Under the pieces are notes generated by a model. That model worked only from the letters and a program-made list of their open reading frames with translations, was not told the origin of the DNA and did no database searches. Shown here piece after piece: positions 1 to 10,580 of a DNA stretch of 64,000 nt. Where the stretch lies: contig QCLI01000002.1 of NCBI GenBank assembly GCA_003214695.1, positions 112,789 to 176,788 of the forward strand, written 5' to 3'. Every line of letters starts with the position of its first letter. Position 1 is the first letter of the stretch. The stretch comes from Prochlorococcus sp. AG-412-P08 (GTDB taxonomy: Bacteria > Cyanobacteriota > Cyanobacteriia > PCC-6307 > Cyanobiaceae). The position numbers were made by a program, and so were the translations under genes.

Positions 1-24
1 GTAGCTTTTGGCGAATATGGTTTT

Positions 25-2124
25 ATGCGATTTCTCCCAGGCTACATATCAGTGGCCTTTTTTCTTTTTGTACCAGTGGAAGCAAGTTTTGCTTCGAATA
101 GGTTTGCAGGTGATTTCTCTTCTAAAAAGAAATTTGAACTTTGTTCGTGTAGTTCAGATCAATCTTTTTTTGGAATTTACTCAAATAAGAAATACTTAGC
201 TTTAAAAGATGCTCATGAGTCAGCGTCATCACTCAATCCAACTGACGAGATTTATCAAACATCTCAGGACCTTGAAAAGTCTCCTTTTGTTGAATTGGAA
301 ATTAGCTCTGATAGTCAGTCCTGGGAAAATGAAAATCTATTTGTTGCTGAGGGTAATGCAAAGGTAGTTCTTCATGGAGGAAGTCTGAAGGCCGATAGAA
401 TTGAAATTGATAAATTAAAAAATATTCTCTTTGCTTCAGGAAATGTTTACTTCCATAAAGGAAAAACATTAATTTCTGCTAGTTCTTTTGAATATAATCT
501 TGCAGACAAGAAAGGAAAACTTGAGAATATTTATGGAGTAATTGATATAAGGTTGATTGCAAAGGATTTAAACTTAAGAGAAATTATTAATATTAATAAT
601 TCTTACTCTGTTGATGATGTTAAAGGTTCACTTAGGGATGTCAAATTTATAGATGGATTTATCTTTCAAGGAGGATTTGATCAAAATATGGAGATGATCA
701 CTCATGGAAAAAAAGAAAAAAATTATATAAACAAATGGCGCATAAAGTCATCTGAGATTTTTATTACAGATGATAGCTTGATGGCAAATAAAGCTAGCTT
801 TACTAATGATCCTTTTAATCCTGCACAAATACGAATTGAATCACATCAGGTAGAAATTAGACTACATGAAGCAGAATTAGAAAATGGAATTATTTTTGCA
901 AAAAAAAGTCGTTTAATTTTTGAAGATAAACTCAATCTACCTATTGGGAATAGGAAAATTCGATTAGATGGAAAATGGAAAGCAAGAAAATGGACTTTTG
1001 GAATTGATGGTAGTGATAAAGATGGTGTTTTTATAGGTAGACAATTGCAACCAATTCGATTAAATGATAATTATGTCTTATCTCTACAACCTCAGTATTT
1101 AATTCAACGATCAATACAAGGTAAGACATCATCTTACCCTCAAGATGGATATTCAGTAAATAGTCAGAAAGTATCAACTCCTACTCAAGTTGAGGACTTG
1201 TTTGGATTAGATATAGAACTGCAGGGCAAATTATTTAATTTTGATGGGATTATTTCTGGAGACATTAGTACTTTCAATAGTAAGCATTTTTCCAATGGAT
1301 CGAGGTTCTCTGCTGAGATTACAAGGAAATTGAATATTAATAAATTAAAGGACATAGACCTAAGTCTATTTGGCTTATATAGAGATGAAGTTTTGAATGG
1401 ATCAATAGGAAGTGCTGATATTTATACTGGATATGGTCTTAACCTTGTTAGAAATTCTTCTTGGGGATCTGGAAAGACTAAGTATAATGATAAAATAAGT
1501 ATGGCAGTTGCAAAATATCAAGCAGAAAAATTAAAGAGTACAGAGCTTATAGCATTATGGAGATCTAGCTTAACGTATGACTTAGATGTTAAATACCCTT
1601 TAAAGCAGTTTACCAAAAATGATACATTCGAGTACAAGGAGTCACCTTATTCACCTAAATCAATAGATCCTGGTCTTTATTTGAACAGTATTTTCAAAGC
1701 ATCTAATTTACTTTATGAGAGTAATAGCTCTCAGTCTTTCTTTACCTTTGGATTAGGACCTGAAGTTACCTTTGGAAACTTACAAAGAAATTACCTTGAT
1801 TATACAAGACTCTCGATTATTCCTTCCTATACTTTCAAATCTGGCGAGAGTCCATTTACATTTGATAATGAAAATGATTTAGTAAAGTTAGAAATAGATT
1901 TGACACAACAGCTAGTAGGACCAATATTGGCAAGAAGTGTTCAAGAGTTTAATATTGATACAAGCTCTGAAAATTATGGTAAGTCTGTTACTTCAAAATT
2001 ATCTATAATGTGGCAAAGAAGAGCTTATGAATTTGGCCTTTTTTATGATTTTAAGAATGAGTCTGGCGGATTAAGTTTCCGTTTGAATGGTTTTAATTAT
2101 AAAGGTAGGCCTGATTCATTTTGA
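25..2124 (+). CDS. Outer-membrane OstA/LptD-like protein (DUF3769 type)
   Basis: A 699-residue protein starting with a hydrophobic stretch (about residues 7-24, ending VEASFA) that reads as a Sec signal peptide. Residues about 100-200 look like the OstA/LptA fold (VAEGNAKVVLHGG, LFASGNVYFHKG). The rest is rich in alternating beta-strand-like segments, as in LptD-type barrels. This matches the cyanobacterial DUF3769 family, probably an outer-membrane protein linked to envelope biogenesis; that role is inferred. The reading frame stays open to base 1, so the true start could lie upstream of the window, but the ATG at 25 directly precedes the signal peptide and is the best choice. The downstream neighbour leuD is convergent. 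Confidence 0.7.
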   Translation: MRFLPGYISVAFFLFVPVEASFASNRFAGDFSSKKKFELCSCSSDQSFFGIYSNKKYLALKDAHESASSLNPTDEIYQTSQDLEKSPFVELEISSDSQSWENENLFVAEGNAKVVLHGGSLKADRIEIDKLKNILFASGNVYFHKGKTLISASSFEYNLADKKGKLENIYGVIDIRLIAKDLNLREIININNSYSVDDVKGSLRDVKFIDGFIFQGGFDQNMEMITHGKKEKNYINKWRIKSSEIFITDDSLMANKASFTNDPFNPAQIRIESHQVEIRLHEAELENGIIFAKKSRLIFEDKLNLPIGNRKIRLDGKWKARKWTFGIDGSDKDGVFIGRQLQPIRLNDNYVLSLQPQYLIQRSIQGKTSSYPQDGYSVNSQKVSTPTQVEDLFGLDIELQGKLFNFDGIISGDISTFNSKHFSNGSRFSAEITRKLNINKLKDIDLSLFGLYRDEVLNGSIGSADIYTGYGLNLVRNSSWGSGKTKYNDKISMAVAKYQAEKLKSTELIALWRSSLTYDLDVKYPLKQFTKNDTFEYKESPYSPKSIDPGLYLNSIFKASNLLYESNSSQSFFTFGLGPEVTFGNLQRNYLDYTRLSIIPSYTFKSGESPFTFDNENDLVKLEIDLTQQLVGPILARSVQEFNIDTSSENYGKSVTSKLSIMWQRRAYEFGLFYDFKNESGGLSFRLNGFNYKGRPDSF

Positions 2125-2179
2125 GTAAAATAAATTTACTTGGGTATTATTAATTTCTTATCTACTCTTTTCTCATTTC

Positions 2180-2806
2180 CTAATATAGAGGGTTGAATTG
2201 ATTTATATAAGGGAGACTATTTTTGGTAAGCTTGATTTTATCTTTTTCTTTAAGAAGAGTTCTTGTGGCATCCCATTTACCAGATAAGAGCATTTCTTTC
2301 ATTCCTAATTCGATTTTCAGAAGCCATGACTGTTTTACATTAGAAATCCTTTGAGAATTAATATCTAAATTGAATAGGAGGTCAGGATTAGACTCAATTT
2401 CTTTAGTTAATGAATCAATAAAGGATTCAGCAATGATTGCACATGGTATACCAATAGATAAGCAATTCCCATAGAATATTTCAGCAAAACTTTGACCAAT
2501 AATTGCTCTTATCCCCCATCTCATAAGTGCTTGAGGTGCGTGCTCTCTACTTGATCCACATCCGAAGTTTTTATTAACTATAAGAATAGAACTATTTTGA
2601 TTTTGGACTTGATCAAAAGGATGTAATCCTTGTTTTTCTAAACGATCATCTGCAAATACGCTTTCACCAAGGGCGTCAAAACTTATGCATTTAAGAAAAC
2701 GTGCAGGGATAATGCGATCGGTGTCAATATCGTTTCCCTTTAAGTAAATACATTTTCCTTGTACCTTTTGAATTGGTCCTGTTGGGAATAGGGGTGTTTG
2801 GTTCAT
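2180..2806 (-). CDS. leuD: 3-isopropylmalate dehydratase small subunit
   Basis: Small subunit of isopropylmalate isomerase, which converts 2-isopropylmalate to 3-isopropylmalate in leucine synthesis together with LeuC. The 208-residue product carries the family signatures GNDIDTDRIIPARFL near the start and FGCGSSREHAPQAL around residue 82. The length is normal for LeuD. It lies 25 bases downstream of leuC on the same strand, so the two are almost certainly one transcript, with leuC first. Confidence 0.95.
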   Translation of the reverse strand: MNQTPLFPTGPIQKVQGKCIYLKGNDIDTDRIIPARFLKCISFDALGESVFADDRLEKQGLHPFDQVQNQNSSILIVNKNFGCGSSREHAPQALMRWGIRAIIGQSFAEIFYGNCLSIGIPCAIIAESFIDSLTKEIESNPDLLFNLDINSQRISNVKQSWLLKIELGMKEMLLSGKWDATRTLLKEKDKIKLTKNSLPYINQFNPLY

Positions 2807-2831
2807 TAAATCTATTGTTTGTTAGGGGCTT

Positions 2832-4238
2832 TCAATTAAGAAATTTTCTTACATCTACTACACATCCTGTAATTGCTGCTGCAGCGACCATTGCGGGACT
2901 CATTAATAAGGTTCTTCCTTTTGAGGAACCTTGTCTCCCTTTAAAGTTTCTATTGCTTGAACTTGCACTAATTTGATCACTTTCGAGTTTATCTGGGTTC
3001 ATTGCCAGACACATTGAACAACCAGGCTTCCTCCATTCAAAACCAGCATCTTTGAAAATCTTATCTAACCCTTGTGATTCAGCTTCTTGAGCAACTTTTT
3101 CTGAGCCTGGGACCACAAATGCTTTAACTCCTTTTGCTACATGATTGTTTTTGGCTATTTCAGCCGCTATTTGAAGATCACTTAAGCGCCCATTTGTACA
3201 ACTGCCGATAAAACAGACGTCTATTTTTAGTCCTTCTATAGAGCTCCCAGGCTGTAATCTCATATATTGATAAGCCTCTAAAGCCAGTTGATGATCACTT
3301 GGATCTATCGATTCGAGACTTGGAATAAACGAATTTATTGCGATTGCTTGTCCAGGAGTAATACCCCACGTAACAGTGGGGGCAATTGTAGAAGCATTGA
3401 ACCTTGCTTCATCATCATAAATTGCATTCTCATTGCTGGAGAGTGACTCCCACCATTTAATTGCTAAGTCCCACTTAGCACCGTTTGGCGAATATTTTCT
3501 TCCTTTCAGATAGTCAAATGTCACTTGATCTGGATTTACGTAGCCACACCTTGCTCCACCTTCTATTGCCATATTGCATATAGTCATCCTTTCTTCCATT
3601 GAGAGACTTTGTATTGCCGGCCCTGCAAATTCATAGGCATAGCCAACTCCATCTTTAACCCCAAGTTTTTGAATTACATGGAGTATTAGATCTTTAGCAA
3701 AAACACCTTTCTGTAGTTCTCCGTCAAACCAGATGCGTCGAACCTTTAGTTTCTTCATGGTTAAGGTTTGACTTGCAAGGACATCTCGAACTTGGCTTGT
3801 TCCAATCCCAAATGCAATGGCTCCAAAAGCACCATGAGTAGATGTATGGGAGTCGCCACACGCAACGGTCATGCCAGGTTGAGTTAACCCTGCTTCTGGA
3901 GCAATGACATGAACAATGCCTTGATTACCAGAACCTAATTGGAAAAATTTGATGCCATGTTGTTTGCAATTTGACTCAAGTGTTTTGAGCATCTCTTCAG
4001 CCAATGGATCAGCAAATGGTCTTATTTGATTGGTAGTAGGGACAATATGATCAACTGTGGCAATAGTTCTGTCTGGAGAATGTACTGTTAGACCCTTCTC
4101 TTCAAGCGCAGCAAATGCCTGAGGGCTAGTAACCTCATGAATTAAATGTAAGCCTACAAAAAGCTGTGTTGACCCTCCAGTAAGTTCCCTTACTCGGTGA
4201 AGATCCCAAATCTTGTCATAGAGCGTTTCTGAGCTCAC
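2832..4238 (-). CDS. leuC: 3-isopropylmalate dehydratase large subunit
   Basis: Catalytic [4Fe-4S] subunit of isopropylmalate isomerase in leucine biosynthesis. The 468-residue length is standard. Cluster ligands are visible: the Cys in FIGSCTNGR and the pair in [13 protein letters not shown]. The N-terminus ([11 protein letters not shown]) is typical of the family, and [13 protein letters not shown] is the substrate-site motif. It precedes leuD in a two-gene unit, and cinA starts the next gene upstream with a 26-base gap, so leuCD may be part of a longer minus-strand run with cinA and glyA. Confidence 0.96.
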   Translation of the reverse strand: MSSETLYDKIWDLHRVRELTGGSTQLFVGLHLIHEVTSPQAFAALEEKGLTVHSPDRTIATVDHIVPTTNQIRPFADPLAEEMLKTLESNCKQHGIKFFQLGSGNQGIVHVIAPEAGLTQPGMTVACGDSHTSTHGAFGAIAFGIGTSQVRDVLASQTLTMKKLKVRRIWFDGELQKGVFAKDLILHVIQKLGVKDGVGYAYEFAGPAIQSLSMEERMTICNMAIEGGARCGYVNPDQVTFDYLKGRKYSPNGAKWDLAIKWWESLSSNENAIYDDEARFNASTIAPTVTWGITPGQAIAINSFIPSLESIDPSDHQLALEAYQYMRLQPGSSIEGLKIDVCFIGSCTNGRLSDLQIAAEIAKNNHVAKGVKAFVVPGSEKVAQEAESQGLDKIFKDAGFEWRKPGCSMCLAMNPDKLESDQISASSSNRNFKGRQGSSKGRTLLMSPAMVAAAAITGCVVDVRKFLN

Positions 4239-4264
4239 AGATTAATTCCAATAATTAATAGACA

Positions 4265-5533
4265 TTAGCTTTGCATGAGCAGAAATAAGCGAAGTCTGTC
4301 TAGGGCTCTTACAACACTCAATTTTTGTATATAATCCCTTCCTCTATGAGGCCCGAAATTTTCTTGGATAGATTCTTGTGCAGTGTTTCCTGATATAAAT
4401 ATTTCTACTAGTCCGACCGGTTTACCTTGGCTTCCTCCACTTGGTCCTGCAATTCCACTTACTGCAATAGACCAATCGCTATTAAATAATTGACGTGTTT
4501 TATTGGCCATAGATTTTGCGACGGCTGAGGAAACAGCACCATGCTCTTCTAAAAGATTAAGAGGTACCTTTAAGATGTTTTGTTTGATGGAATTGCTATA
4601 TGCGACTACTCCACCAAGAAAGACATCTGAAGATCCTGGAATGGAAGTAAGGGAAGATGCAATTTGACCACCTGTACAAGATTCGGCAAGTGCGATTGTC
4701 TCTCTCCTTTTTCTTAATAAGTCGATCACAATTGAAGCTAAGCTTTCTTCATCTCTTCCAAAAATACTGAGCCCAATCCTTTTTTCTAGTTCAGATTCAA
4801 TAGGCTGAATCAATTTATTTGCTTCTTGAGCAGTTTTAGCTTGGGCAGTTATTCGTAGTTTGACCTCACCTAAAGATGCGTAAGGCGCAATGGTTGGATT
4901 TGTTTTCGTAATTAAATCGGAAATTCTTTCAGTTAGTGCAGATTCTGGTATGCCTGCGATTTTAATGGTTTTACTTTTAATTATTTTCCCAGAGGCATGA
5001 TTTTCAAGAATCCAAGGTTTTGCAGTTTTTTTCCACATTATTTTCATTTCTGAGGGAACGCCAGGGAAAGTAATTATTGTGAAGTTATCTTCAGGAGACC
5101 ATATCATTCCTGGTGCAGTCCCTAACGGGTTGGGCAGAATAGTTGCTCCTTCTGGTAAAAGAGATTGTTTTAAATTACTTTCAGGGAAAATATCCAAATT
5201 ATTTAATTTATTTTTAATATCCTGTAAAATAGCTTTATGTTCGACAAGATCAGCTTTAAATGCTTGGGCAATTGTTTCTGTAGTTAAGTCATCCATTGTG
5301 GGGCCCAATCCACCTGTAGTAATTAAAATATGACTTCTTTGAGATGCTTCAAGAACAATTTCTTTTAAGCGTTCAATGTTATCTCCAACAACAGTTTGTC
5401 GATAGTGAGATAAACCAATTAAAGCAAGTTGCTCTGCAAGCCACTTAGCATTGCTGTTTAATATGTTACCTAATAATAATTCAGTTCCAATAGCAAGTAT
5501 TTCAACACCTTGATTCGTTTTTTTCTTAGTCAA
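4265..5533 (-). CDS. cinA: CinA-type nicotinamide-nucleotide amidohydrolase
   Basis: A 422-residue two-domain CinA protein. The N-terminal half (about 1-170) is the molybdopterin-binding-like fold, with TTGGLGPTMDDLT around residue 73. The C-terminal half (about 260-415) is the CinA amidohydrolase domain, with ALAESCTGGQIASSL and VAVSGIAGPSGG-like segments. The family is linked to NMN deamidation in pyridine-nucleotide recycling and, in some bacteria, to competence. Only the first role is likely here, and it is inferred from homology. The gene is 5 bases downstream of glyA, suggesting cotranscription. Confidence 0.92.
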   Translation of the reverse strand: MTKKKTNQGVEILAIGTELLLGNILNSNAKWLAEQLALIGLSHYRQTVVGDNIERLKEIVLEASQRSHILITTGGLGPTMDDLTTETIAQAFKADLVEHKAILQDIKNKLNNLDIFPESNLKQSLLPEGATILPNPLGTAPGMIWSPEDNFTIITFPGVPSEMKIMWKKTAKPWILENHASGKIIKSKTIKIAGIPESALTERISDLITKTNPTIAPYASLGEVKLRITAQAKTAQEANKLIQPIESELEKRIGLSIFGRDEESLASIVIDLLRKRRETIALAESCTGGQIASSLTSIPGSSDVFLGGVVAYSNSIKQNILKVPLNLLEEHGAVSSAVAKSMANKTRQLFNSDWSIAVSGIAGPSGGSQGKPVGLVEIFISGNTAQESIQENFGPHRGRDYIQKLSVVRALDRLRLFLLMQS

Positions 5534-5538
5534 GATTA

Positions 5539-6804
5539 TTAATAGTCATTAGTTTGATTGTAAAGAGGGAATCGATTACATAACTCTAAAACTCTTTCTT
5601 TGCATTGTTTTTTCATTGAATAGTCTTCTTTGTTCAAAAGACAATCAGCTATGATGTTGGCTACTTCAAGAAAAGCCTCATCATCAAAACCTCTTGAAGT
5701 TAATGCTGCAGTTCCGAGCCTTAGACCACTAGTAACGAAAGGTGACTCAGGATCAAATGGAACAGTGTTTTTGTTAGCTGTTATATTCACCTCGCTAACT
5801 AGTGCATCTGCTTTCTTGCCTGTCATCCCAATACTTCTGAGATCAAGAAGAACAATATGATTATCTGTTCCTTTGCTTACCACAGCAATTCCTCTGCTTT
5901 TGATCTGTTTGGCTAATGTTTTGGCATTAGATACGACTTGATTGATATATCTTTCAAAGTTTGGATTGAGAGCTTCTCCAAAGGCAACAGCTTTTGCAGC
6001 AATAATATGCTCTAAAGGACCACCTTGATTACCTGGGAAAACAGCTTTGTCAAATTGTTTCCCGAGTTCCTCGTCTCTACAGAGTATTAATCCTCCTCGA
6101 GGTCCTCTAAGAGTTTTGTGAGTAGTCGTTGTTACTACATCGCAATAAGGAACTGGATTAGGATGAACTCCAGTTGCAACAAGACCTGCTATATGGGCCA
6201 TATCAGCTAATAAATAAGCTCCTACTTCGTCGGCTATAGCTCTGAATGATTGAAAATCTATAGTTCTAGGATATGCAGAATACCCGCAAATAATTAATTT
6301 TGGTCGATGTTGAAGAGCAATTTCCCTTACTTGCTCCATATTGAGGATTTCTGTATTGGCATCTACTCCATAATGAACTGCTTTGAACCATTTCCCACTT
6401 ACATTTACAGGTGATCCGTGGGTTAAATGACCTCCATGTGCGAGGTCCATTCCCATGATTGTGTCGCCTGGTTTAAGCAGTGCAAGAAATACAGCGAAAT
6501 TGGCTTGAGCGCCACTATGAGGCTGTACATTTGCCCAAGCTGACTTGAATAGTGATTTTGCTCTAGATATAGCTAATTTCTCAATTTCATCAATATGTTC
6601 ACAACCCCCGTAGTAGCGTTTTCCAGGAAGCCCTTCAGCATATTTATTTGTTAATACGGTTCCTTGTGCTTGCATGACTGCTTTGGATGCAAAGTTCTCA
6701 CTAGCGATCAACTCCAAATGAGTTTGTTGCCTTAAGAACTCCTTGTTAATTAGAAGGGATATGTCTGGGTCGGTATTTTCTAGATTTGAACTAATCGAAA
6801 TCAA
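5539..6804 (-). CDS. glyA: Serine hydroxymethyltransferase
   Basis: PLP enzyme interconverting serine and glycine with tetrahydrofolate, which supplies one-carbon units and takes part in photorespiratory glycine handling. The 421-residue product contains the PLP-lysine motif [15 protein letters not shown] and the N-terminal [12 protein letters not shown] signature; [14 protein letters not shown] is also family-specific. It heads a minus-strand run (glyA, cinA, leuC, leuD) and is preceded by about 107 bases before tRNA-Arg. Confidence 0.97.
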   Translation of the reverse strand: MISISSNLENTDPDISLLINKEFLRQQTHLELIASENFASKAVMQAQGTVLTNKYAEGLPGKRYYGGCEHIDEIEKLAISRAKSLFKSAWANVQPHSGAQANFAVFLALLKPGDTIMGMDLAHGGHLTHGSPVNVSGKWFKAVHYGVDANTEILNMEQVREIALQHRPKLIICGYSAYPRTIDFQSFRAIADEVGAYLLADMAHIAGLVATGVHPNPVPYCDVVTTTTHKTLRGPRGGLILCRDEELGKQFDKAVFPGNQGGPLEHIIAAKAVAFGEALNPNFERYINQVVSNAKTLAKQIKSRGIAVVSKGTDNHIVLLDLRSIGMTGKKADALVSEVNITANKNTVPFDPESPFVTSGLRLGTAALTSRGFDDEAFLEVANIIADCLLNKEDYSMKKQCKERVLELCNRFPLYNQTNDY

Positions 6805-6911
6805 GGGAATAGTCTCCTTTTGGAGTTACTGATGGGATAGTAAACAAAGCTTGGCAATCATCAAGAAAAATCCTTCTTATTTTTGCTTTTATGTGTTGAT
6901 CACGTTAAAAA

Positions 6912-6985
6912 CGCGCCTGGAGAGATTCGAACTCCCGACCCTCTGATCCGTAGTCAGATGCTCTAATCCGCTGAGCTACAGGCGC
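6912..6985 (-). tRNA. tRNA-Arg (anticodon ACG)
   Basis: Read on the minus strand, the 74-base sequence folds as a standard cloverleaf. The acceptor stem is GCGCCTG paired with CAGGCGC, the D arm contains AGCTCAGCGGATTAGAGC, and the anticodon stem-loop is CTGACTACGGATCAG with ACG in the loop. The T arm is GGGAGTTCGAATCTCTCC. The 3' CCA is not encoded. ACG is read as ICG after A34 deamination in bacteria (family knowledge). Confidence 0.96.
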
Positions 6986-7064
6986 ATATGATTTAGTTAA
7001 GAGTTTTGAGATCCTCTTCGTCAACTATAAGATGGCGTAAAGACCACATTCATACAAAAATCCA

Positions 7065-7322
7065 ATGCCTCTTAGGTGGTATGGCAATGGGGATCCAAAT
7101 GATCCTCTTTACTTACATTTTTCACGAATAGTTAATTTTACTATTCATGCTATGGCTTTTGCAGCTTTAAATAGTGGGCTTTGGCTAGCTCAAGAGATTC
7201 GTCATAGTTGGACACATTTGGAATGGTTTACAGGAATCTGGTTGTTCTTGCTGATTTTTCACCTTGCTTTCGTCATCATTAGAAAACCGGCTCCACTTGA
7301 AGACTCTTTCAAAGAGGAATGA
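7065..7322 (+). CDS. Small two-helix membrane protein of unknown function
   Basis: An 85-residue protein with two hydrophobic segments, about residues 23-43 and 55-74, separated by a short loop with charged and aromatic residues (EIRHSWTHLEW), and with short charged tails. I do not assign a function. It begins a same-strand run of three small genes, 24 bases before a DUF3181 gene. No bacterial enzyme motif is visible. The context of cyanobacterial housekeeping proteins suggests a cyanobacterium-restricted membrane protein. Confidence 0.72.
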   Translation: MPLRWYGNGDPNDPLYLHFSRIVNFTIHAMAFAALNSGLWLAQEIRHSWTHLEWFTGIWLFLLIFHLAFVIIRKPAPLEDSFKEE

Positions 7323-7346
7323 AAAGGGTGCTTTTCCTTAATTTTT

Positions 7347-7637
7347 ATGAATCCCGAACTAGAACAATTGCGTGAGTTAGAGTCCTTAATTGCTGATCGA
7401 TTGTATATACAAATTGAGAAGTGGAATCTTTCCTTGGGTAATGCTGGCCTAGCTGAGGCGCTTGCGATTGAATGCCAAGTTAATCTTAAAGATGGCCCAA
7501 CTCTCGCGGCTAAAAAGGCCTTGGAAGCAGTTCAAGTTGAATTTGGTAGTGGGAAGAGCAAGCTGTCATTGTCTAGATTGATTTCTTCTGCTCAGATTTT
7601 TGACTTAGAAGAGATTTTGGCCCCCTATTGCAGATAA
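7347..7637 (+). CDS. DUF3181-like cyanobacterial protein
   Basis: A 96-residue soluble, mostly helical protein starting MNPELEQLRELESLIADRLYI. The pattern resembles the DUF3181 family of small cyanobacterial proteins, whose function is unknown. No catalytic motif or membrane segment is visible. It sits between the two-helix membrane protein and the 89-residue conserved protein, with gaps of 24 bases on each side, so the three are probably cotranscribed. Confidence 0.7.
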   Translation: MNPELEQLRELESLIADRLYIQIEKWNLSLGNAGLAEALAIECQVNLKDGPTLAAKKALEAVQVEFGSGKSKLSLSRLISSAQIFDLEEILAPYCR

Positions 7638-7661
7638 GGTTAATTGAGTTGGATTGTTCAT

Positions 7662-7928
7662 ATGTTGATTATCGAAGTTACTAATGCAAGAGATGTGGTT
7701 CGACAGCAAATTGGGCGACTGGGGGAAAGACTTATTGGGAAAGTGGCTGATGCAGAGTCTCAAGTTGAGAAAGCATTGATTCAGGAAATGGAAAATGCAT
7801 TTCAGGAATTTGGTATTGAGGCAAGAATAATTTCAGTTAAGGGACCTAAGCTAGATGAAGGTGACTCCCTACAGATACCCCTTCAAGTTAGAGAAGCGCG
7901 TGATATCACCTTAAAAAGTAAGGAGTAA
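7662..7928 (+). CDS. Conserved small protein of unknown function
   Basis: The ORF track begins at a TTG at 7644, but the ATG at 7662 (MLIIEVTNARDVVRQQIG) gives a more natural start and an 88-residue product. It is predicted soluble: a helical N-terminal half (LGERLIGKVADAESQVEKALIQEM), then a strand-like part (ARIISVKGP). I do not recognise a named family. It is the last of three small same-strand genes. Its 3' end overlaps the 3' end of convergent murJ by 23 bases. Confidence 0.65.
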   Translation: MLIIEVTNARDVVRQQIGRLGERLIGKVADAESQVEKALIQEMENAFQEFGIEARIISVKGPKLDEGDSLQIPLQVREARDITLKSKE

Positions 7929-9525
7929 TGAGTTTGCTCTTAATTATTGTTGTCATTTCATTTAATTCTTGAATTTTAAGCAAGCTAGAAAGAATAAAAA
8001 AGGAGGATAAACTTATAATTGAAGAAGATAATAATTCAATTAAGTTCCATAGAAAACTCGAATCTTGAGAAAGAAAGGAATTTGCCTTCCAGGCAATTAA
8101 TCCTGAAATTGATCCACAAAATAAGAGTTTAAGGAAATCAATAAACCATGCATATAAGTTTATTAGTTTTACTTTAGATTTTAATTTTACTAGAAGCACT
8201 AGACATGTAAATAAGTTTACACCAACTGTTGCTAGGACAAGTCCACTAGCACCTAAATTAATTGGGATTTTGTACCCCCATGGTAAATTACTTCCAACAA
8301 AAAACCAGTCCAAAATAAGGTTAAGAACGATACCTATAGCAGAAATTTTGAATGGAGTATTGCCATCTCCAAGTGAATAAAATACACGTACTAATAGATC
8401 TCTTATAAGGTATACTGGCATTCCAATGCCATAGAAAATAAGTAGTGTTTTGACAATGTTTATTGCGTTGTAATCAAATACACCTCTGCCAAAAACAATT
8501 TTAGTAATTGGTTCGCTTAGTGTGATGAAGATTGCCCCTAAGTAGATCATACTTGCAGAAGAGAAAATAAAACCTTGCCTAATTCTTTTTACTAGATCTT
8601 TGCTGTCTTTTCTTTCTCCAAGTTTTGCTAATAATGGTAATAGAGGTAATAGAAGAGCATTTGAAATTAGACCTAATGGAGCCTGTACTATAAAATTTGC
8701 GTAACTTAAGCCTGATGCAGCCCCAATGATATTTGATGCAAAAAATAGGTCAGTGAAAACATTAATTTGCAACATCCCTGTTGAAAGTGTTGCTGGGATA
8801 ATAATCTTCCAAATTTCTTGAACACCTGAATTACCCCAGTCAAGCACTAAATTGAATTTAAGTAAGCCTTTTTTTCTTAATAAAGGGATTTGTATTGCCC
8901 ATTGCATAATTGCACCTAGAAGAGTTGCTTGGGCTAGAATTAGCCCTCCTTTTAAAGCAATACCGGCAGAAGCGATCGACTGGGTTTCATATAAACCAAA
9001 GATGCTTACACTACTAATTAAAATTAAGCTTGAAATTATAGGTGAAATGGATGGAAGAAGAAATTCGTTCCTTGCATTTAATGATCCAAAGCTTGTGCCA
9101 ATTAACCCAGATAAACAAACAATAGGAGACATTATCTGCAATTGCTCGGTTGCAATTTTATGAGTTTGAACTTCCAAGCCAGGAGCCATAAGTTGGATAA
9201 TTTGATCTGCTGCAAAAAATAAAATTAAACTAATTAGTATTAGTGGCAAAAGAATGGATGTATTGATGGAATAGAGAATCTGCCCTCCTTCTTGCTTGCT
9301 CCTTCTGCTTAGAACGCTAACTATTGAGTTGTGCAAAGGTCCATTAATCCCTCCTATAAGTACTAAAAAAAATCCTGGAAGAATATATGCATAGTTATAT
9401 GCGTCATAAGCAGAACCAACTCCAAAGACCGCTGCTATTGCAATTTGCCTAATCATTCCAAAAGCTTTGCTTAGCAGTGTGCCAATGCCAATTACCGTTG
9501 AAATGCGTCTAAGTGGCCTTTTCAT
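7906..9525 (-). CDS. murJ: Lipid II flippase MurJ (MviN)
   Basis: A 539-residue polytopic membrane protein of the MOP superfamily, which flips lipid-linked peptidoglycan precursors across the inner membrane. The N-terminus (RRISTVIGIGTLLSKAFGM) and the PGFFLVLIGGINGPLHNSIV segment match MurJ/MviN, and about 14 hydrophobic segments are apparent. The start at 9525 places the basic residues MKRPLRR before the first helix. The gene ends inside the 3' end of the preceding convergent small gene. No cotranscribed partner is seen. Confidence 0.93.
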   Translation of the reverse strand: MKRPLRRISTVIGIGTLLSKAFGMIRQIAIAAVFGVGSAYDAYNYAYILPGFFLVLIGGINGPLHNSIVSVLSRRSKQEGGQILYSINTSILLPLILISLILFFAADQIIQLMAPGLEVQTHKIATEQLQIMSPIVCLSGLIGTSFGSLNARNEFLLPSISPIISSLILISSVSIFGLYETQSIASAGIALKGGLILAQATLLGAIMQWAIQIPLLRKKGLLKFNLVLDWGNSGVQEIWKIIIPATLSTGMLQINVFTDLFFASNIIGAASGLSYANFIVQAPLGLISNALLLPLLPLLAKLGERKDSKDLVKRIRQGFIFSSASMIYLGAIFITLSEPITKIVFGRGVFDYNAINIVKTLLIFYGIGMPVYLIRDLLVRVFYSLGDGNTPFKISAIGIVLNLILDWFFVGSNLPWGYKIPINLGASGLVLATVGVNLFTCLVLLVKLKSKVKLINLYAWFIDFLKLLFCGSISGLIAWKANSFLSQDSSFLWNLIELLSSSIISLSSFFILSSLLKIQELNEMTTIIKSKLITPYFLR

Positions 9526-9613
9526 GTTTTACTCTTAGCTATAAGAAATCCCATAAATTATTTAGAGGTTTTAAATAGATTTCTTGAATGTATTCAATAG
9601 AGGATGGATTTCC

Positions 9614-10363
9614 ATGATTGGCAAGACTATTTCAACTTTTTCTCCTCTTATTGAAGGAACCCTAAAGAAAAGATATAAACGTTTTTTAGCAGATATAGAA
9701 TTAGATACAGGAGAATTGGTTACCGCCCATTGTGCAAACACTGGACCTATGAAAGGGGTCTTGTACCCTGGAGGGCGAGTTCGGTTGAGATATTCTCCAT
9801 CTCCAAAACGTAAATTGGCTTGGTCATGGGAACAAGCCCAGGTGCCTTCTTTAGAAGGCTTGATTTGGGTTGGCATCAATACTTCATTGCCTAATAAACT
9901 TGTCAGAAGGGTTATTGAAGAAGGTTTTTTAAACAAAAAATTGGGTAAAATCTTGGAAATTAAAAATGAAGTAGTTTATGGAGTAGAAAGGAAAAGTCGC
10001 ATCGATTTGCTCTTAACGCCTCAGGAAGCAAATCCTGATTCTCGGAAAATATTTATAGAAGTGAAAAATACAACTTGGGTAAAAAGCCAGAGAGCTCTTT
10101 TCCCAGATACTGTGACTACTAGAGGGCAAAAACATTTGAAGGAAATGATTGCAGAATTGCCTTCTTCTAGGGCTGTTTTGGTCCCATGTATAAGTAGGAA
10201 TGATGTAGAAGTTTTCTGCCCTGGAGATTCAGCAGATCCAGCATATGGTGATCTGTTTCGACTTGCTTTAAAAAAAGGAGTTGAGGTTATTCCTTGTTCT
10301 TTTGATTTTCATTTAGATCGGATAACTTGGGAAGGGATTAGACCTTTTGCTGAAAGGGAATAG
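9614..10363 (+). CDS. sfsA: SfsA-family DNA/RNA-binding nuclease-like protein
   Basis: Homologue of the sugar fermentation stimulation protein A family, about 249 residues. Visible motifs are [21 protein letters not shown] and [10 protein letters not shown]; the last resembles the catalytic part of restriction-nuclease-like folds. The track starts at 9584, but comparison with the usual SfsA N-terminus, which begins just before the FSPL motif, favours the ATG at 9614. The cellular role is not well defined outside enterics. It diverges from murJ. Confidence 0.85.
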   Translation: MIGKTISTFSPLIEGTLKKRYKRFLADIELDTGELVTAHCANTGPMKGVLYPGGRVRLRYSPSPKRKLAWSWEQAQVPSLEGLIWVGINTSLPNKLVRRVIEEGFLNKKLGKILEIKNEVVYGVERKSRIDLLLTPQEANPDSRKIFIEVKNTTWVKSQRALFPDTVTTRGQKHLKEMIAELPSSRAVLVPCISRNDVEVFCPGDSADPAYGDLFRLALKKGVEVIPCSFDFHLDRITWEGIRPFAERE

Positions 10364-10384
10364 TGCAGTTAATTCTTTAGTTGA

Positions 10385-10531
10385 CTAGAAGATTTTTGTT
10401 TTAATCACAAAAGCCAGCAATGCTATGGAGGTTAGGGCTAGAAGAGTACCCCCGATGATCATGGGGTTTGATCTTTGAACTTGTTTCTCTAGTAAGTCTT
10501 TTTTTTGCTTTCTTGTATTGGATTTAGTCAT
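10385..10531 (-). CDS. 48-residue single-helix membrane peptide next to amt1
   Basis: Not in the ORF track because of its size. On the minus strand, ATG at 10531 to TAG at 10385 encodes 48 residues: a strongly basic N-terminus (MTKSNTRKQKKDLLEKQ) then one hydrophobic helix (about residues 24-42, MIIGGTLLALTSIALLAFVI) with a short basic tail. This layout is typical of small cyanobacterial membrane peptides. Its 5' end faces amt1 across 148 bases that contain an NtcA-type box. I know no function. Confidence 0.6.
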   Translation of the reverse strand: MTKSNTRKQKKDLLEKQVQRSNPMIIGGTLLALTSIALLAFVIKTKIF

Positions 10532-10580
10532 GTTTAGACTTTAAATTGGGAATTTGATCAGCAAATGAATTTCTGATTAT